64,000 nucleotides of DNA, from NCBI GenBank assembly GCA_031763025.1, contig JASSKH010000024.1:7630523-7694522 (forward strand), read 5' to 3'. The notes under the pieces were generated by a model, which did not search any database, was not told the DNA's origin, and saw only the letters and a program-made list of their open reading frames with translations. Of this stretch, positions 60,261 through 64,000 are shown one piece after another. Source of the DNA: Macrocystis pyrifera. Lineage: Eukaryota > Sar > Phaeophyceae > Laminariales > Laminariaceae. The stretch's first letter is position 1; the number at the start of each line of letters is the position of its first letter. The position numbers and the translations under genes are program-made.

Positions 60261-62525
60261 TTAGACCATCCCTAGCTTCGCCCCCTTGTCGCGCTCGTTG
60301 CTCAAGGAAAACTCCCACTCTCGCAGCCTCCTCTTCATGTCTTTGAGCGCGGCTCCATGGAGGCGATACGCTCGCCATATCAACACCTTAGGCATGGAAG
60401 CGCGAGGCGGAATAATAAGTCATCGTCATCGTTGCCAGAAGCGCAGCGAAACAGCGAAACCGGAAAAAAAAACGGACGCCTCGCCTGAAATAAAAACTAT
60501 GGAACATAGAATGAAACATGTCAGGTAGTTCGTATTAAACAGACAAACCTAAGGGAGGAGAAACGAAACATACGTTTACCAACGACAGCAACAACAGCCA
60601 ACAACAATCATATGGATACGCTTACGGCTGATAGTCTGCAGGCGGAAAAAGCCACATTATGACGTCCAATTTCCGTGTTTCCACAATTCACAGATACGTC
60701 TATTGCCCATTGCAAAAAAAATCGCCAGCTATGACTGCAACTAAACCCACTTGCTAGACCTTCAACTTTGCAGGCAAACTGTTTGCAGGCAAACTGTGAC
60801 AAGTCAGTCACGCGCGTTTGTAAAAAAATAAATACGGCAATCCTCTCGTCGCCATCGAGAGGTCGAAAGCACGCTGGCGACCGCCCCCGACCGACCGCCC
60901 ACCTGCAGAGCCCCACATCCCACGGGAACGGCCCACATCATCGTGAACGCTGCTGCCCTCACGTTGTCAGCCTTGCCTCGCGCGTCACGCACATGCCGCA
61001 GCCAATTGAGGGGGGGAGCAGGGCAGGGAACGGGCAGGGCAGGGCAGGACGGGACAGGACGGGACACGGCAGGACGGGACAGCACAGGACAGGAAGGTAG
61101 AGGACAAGACAGGGTACGGCATGGCACAGAGTTTCATACGCGTGAGTCTCCAGGAAGCCAGCCACTCATTCTGCCACGGTACCTTACCGTGCGCAGCGGC
61201 GGTCAACATAAGTTTTATCGTGCAGCTCTACAGTAGGGCAGCACGCTTGCCGACGCCGACAGGGCCTACTCAGAAGTGCGCGGCGGCTTCCCGTGACGCC
61301 GTCACAAATCATCATGCCTTGTGGCCGTCTCACCTGGAAGGAGCGCTCGATTTGTGGAGGCTGCCCATTGACGCACCAGCAAATGTGGGCACGCCACCAC
61401 CAACGCCACCGGCACCGCCACAAACACCGCAACACCAACACCAACACCAACAACACCACCATCATCAAACAACGAACACATAAACCAACACCAACGTCAA
61501 CAGCACCACCAGCACCATGGCAACAACAAAAACAAAATGCACGTTGGCGGGCGCTCCATGTCACGCCTAAACAACCACGCCCGAACGGCGCGCGACACCA
61601 ATCTCGGCGCAGTGAAAGCGTTTTAGCAAGTCGCGTCAGCATCCCACAGAAGCGACGCACATGCGTGCGCTGCAGCTGGAAACCCTCGTCTCTTCCACTT
61701 CTCACACCCACTTCTCTCCACCACACCGAAACACAAGCAGTGCAGCGCAATTTAAGCTCAAACGACACACCTGTGGGATGGTCATATCGGCTAGTTCGGT
61801 CTTGAGTGAGCCCCTGGGCAGAAACGCCACGCCAAGCATTGGCGCGAGGCTCTGGGCTGGCTTGACAAACAGTGCCTGGACTCCATGGACGGAAACCGAC
61901 ATGCTCTCCGGTCTGCGATTTCGGAGGGTGTCCTCGTCGATCACCTGCCAGCGCGAGAGAAAGGGGGGACATGATTTTCCCGCCGACTCCTCTGTATCTT
62001 CTCCACTTGCACGCCGTGAGTACGTCCCGGAGGTTGCAACAGTAGAGTGCGCATGCGGGTCTCTGAGAGGCTCGGCCGATGCTTACGAGCGACAAAAACG
62101 GGGAATAAAATGAAGCTTCGTCGTCCGGAGGCATACATTCGATGGGTGCGGTTATCAGTAGAGTCGGGGGCCGGTGCGATTCTCCCGATTGGCGTACGGA
62201 CCAGGAATCGGGCATGCCGGGCATGACCCAGAACCTTGTATGATATCCCGGCCTAGCGGTCCATCGCACGCCTTGCCAGGGGGCTAAGAAACAAAACGCT
62301 GTGCCTGTCCCGACATCGTAACACCATGCTTCCTCCATAGCGCCTAACACCGCCTACGAAAACCGAAAGCGTTTCGAAACTCTGGCGCCCTTAGCCTTTT
62401 TACCGCTGCAAGAACAATTTCCACCCTAATCCCAAGAACGTTTGGCCCATAATCGAAGGGTGTACTTCTAAAAGGGTTGACATTTAACACACACAAAACG
62501 CTAACGCCTTAGAATACCACACAGA

Positions 62526-62620
<95 letters not shown>

Positions 62621-64000
62621 TTCCCTCTCTCACATCGGCAAAAGAAAGGTTGTAGAAACCCCATGCCGTAGACGCCAGCCGGTTCCCCAGGAACAGGAGG
62701 GTCCAGAGTGGCCACGCCTGCCCACCAGCAGCCCACATGAGCGACCCCGCAACAAGCTTAAACACCGCTGCCCACATGATCACGCGGTACGTGCCAAATC
62801 GGTCCGCCACAGGCGTGAGCACCTGGGTCATGACCTTTATTCGTTGAGCGAGAGCCAGTAGACGCACGGGAGGCCGGGGGGAGGAGAGAGCAGGAGGTGT
62901 ACTAATGTCATGCATGGTCGTAGTCGTACTTAAGACCATAGACCGTCGCACTCCTACAGTATAATAACGGGACGGAGCACGGCGGGTGTTCGCTGATCAG
63001 AAAGACATTGCTTGCAGCAAGCACCAAGGGGATGGGATCGGTACGTGCCCTTATGCCGATTTTGATCTAATCCGATTGGCTTGTGTATGCTGAAACGGCT
63101 TTATAGCGTTATTTCTGCCAGACGACCAGACAGGCAAGAGTGAACTACAAAACAAAGCCCTCGCTGAAGGGGCTAACTGTCTCATACCGCCTCACGCCAC
63201 AGTAAGTACCGAACCAAAACCGCTAAACAAGCATAGTACGTTCTATAGGAAAATACACGCATACAACGAGGCTACAGGGGTCATTAGCTTCGCTGCGAAA
63301 CTCCAAGCTATCGGCCGCGGTGTACCTTCGGCAAGTATAGGCAGAGGGCGGTCAGGACACCATGTGATCTCCGCGGCACGGCCTGGGCGAAGAGCTTGGT
63401 GTCCAGGAAGACGAAAAAGGATTGATCGAACAGCGCGTTGAAGTTCTCCACGAAGTTCATCGACACGTACCTTGACATGGACACAAACATCAGCGACAGC
63501 GCGGAAAGCACGGGCGTGATGGTGTACCATAATGCATTAATGCACACGTACAAGGGGGAGAGTACCAGCGGGGGCGGGGGGGGGGGAAGGGGGTCGGGGT
63601 GGGGTGGGGTGGGGTGGGGTGGAGAGGATTGGAGGAGGCCAGGCCAGGTTCGGTTGAGAACCAATGCTGTTGCCTAAGAGACATGGTAGCCCGAACTCGC
63701 TGAAGGCAACGGCCCGACACTCACAGCCAAAAGTTCCCGTGAGAGATTAGCTGTTTCGCGAAGCCCCAGAACGAAAGATCGCGTCCCCCCCTGGCCGCCG
63801 TCGTCCCCGCGGCGGACACTGCCTCTTCTGCCGTAGAAACCCCGCGTCTTCCAGTATTCGTGGAGTCACCCGCTCCCGCCTCCGCTGTAGCTTCTTCCTT
63901 GCGGCGCGAACGGCGGCCCACAAGGGCGTCTCCCGCTTCAGCGCCACTGCCCGGTGTGTTAGAGGATCTAGACCGCATGCCGTCGCCAGCCAAGTCCTTA
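60261..64000 (-). CDS. TMEM180/MFSD13-like major facilitator transporter, C-terminal half (partial)
   Basis: Minus-strand exons: >64000-63725, 63470-63326, 62834-62634, 61944-61771, 60971-60903, 60386-60261. All junctions are GT-AG with matching phase, ending in a stop at 60,261-60,263. The first exon has an Arg/Ala-rich cytosolic loop, then FWGFAKQLISHGNFWL. The next gives YVSMNFVENFNALFDQSFFV; the third VADRFGTYRVIMWAAVFKLV and NRLASTAWGFYNLSFAD; the fourth VIDEDTLRNRRPES and ALFVKPAQSLAPMLGVAFL. These match the order of the TMEM180/MFSD13A family (NF helix, sDlvDED, KPxQSlAPmlG). The last exons give a membrane segment and a short tail, RAYRLHGAALKDMKRRLREWE. The N-terminal six helices must lie beyond the window. 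The transported substrate of this family is not known to me, so none is assigned. The 62,633-61,945 intron contains a 93-nt poly-C run. Confidence 0.85.
61010..61115 (+). repeat. Degenerate (GGGACAGGAC)n minisatellite
   Basis: Tandem 5- and 10-bp units of GGCAG/GGACA/GGACG in an intron of the TMEM180-like gene, about 40 bp upstream (in transcript order) of the exon at 60,971. Confidence 0.8.
61383..61525. repeat. (ACCAAC)n-type tract
   Basis: CACCAACGCCACCGGCACC and CACCAACACCAACACCAAC runs, similar to the tract at 49.55-49.74 kb. Confidence 0.75.
62528..62620. repeat. Poly-C run, 93 nt
   Basis: The longest homopolymer in the window: 93 C in a row, starting 14 bp inside the intron after the exon ending at 62,634 (poly-G in the transcript). 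Confidence 0.9.
62875..63030 (+). repeat. Family A dispersed element, 5' fragment
   Basis: Left-end landmarks after a G-rich stretch: TGTACTAATGTCATGCATGG, ACCATAGACCGTCGCACTCC, GGACGGAGCACGGCGGGTGT, CATTGCTTGCAGCAAGCACC. Located in an intron of the TMEM180-like gene. Confidence 0.7.

Noticed and set aside
61184-62350. 388-codon minus-strand frame
   Set aside because: It overlaps and runs against the well-phased TMEM180-like exons in another frame and has no recognisable domain, so I treat it as a chance frame in introns.

Overview
The window looks like nuclear DNA of a multicellular stramenopile, most likely a brown alga. This is inferred from four things: intron-dense genes with long repeat-filled introns, a plastid-targeting presequence with an 'AF' cleavage signature, very long dG/dC homopolymers, and a dense load of small dispersed repeats. 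The species cannot be named from the sequence alone. Most open frames in the window are shadows. The real genes were found by joining short exons by hand, using GT-AG borders and reading phase.

Layout: 0.66-1.74 kb (minus) holds an F-box-like gene whose body is a degenerate 36-bp (12-residue) minisatellite with frameshifts. 1.8-6 kb is repeat debris. 6.06-6.79 kb and 16.03-16.76 kb are two near-identical 734/735-bp direct repeats. Between them, at 7.07-14.65 kb (plus), lies an intact 13-exon gene for a 1517-residue protein. It joins a zinc-ribbon/DUF6729-like region, a DDE-transposase-like framework and a WRN-type DEDDy 3'-5' exonuclease. 16.83-27.25 kb (plus) is a ZIP-family zinc transporter, followed by a tandem decayed copy of its last exon. 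30.14-36.45 kb (plus) is a predicted plastid-targeted coiled-coil protein with a C-terminal SAP domain. 57.31-40.56 kb (minus) is a nuclear FKBP: nucleoplasmin-like N-terminus, acidic/basic linker, and FKBP prolyl isomerase domain spread over tiny exons. 64.0-60.26 kb (minus) is the C-terminal half of a TMEM180/MFSD13-like major facilitator that continues beyond the window.

Introns and intergenic DNA carry several dispersed families. One is a ~500-bp element whose left end usually abuts a poly-G run. One is a ~110-bp MITE with CTATTACGG ends (4 copies). One is a GGACTGCAGTCCCGTTTTGG fold-back hairpin family (at least 8 copies). There are also a 300-bp-arm palindrome, a ~1-kb element present as an inverted pair with a nested ~690-bp insertion, a 400-bp direct repeat pair, and several minisatellites.

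The strongest candidate for an undescribed system is the transposase-like protein with an exonuclease placed between its presumed catalytic Asp and Glu segments, in a unit bounded by long direct repeats. The other genes look like ordinary housekeeping loci with unusual exon-level duplications.
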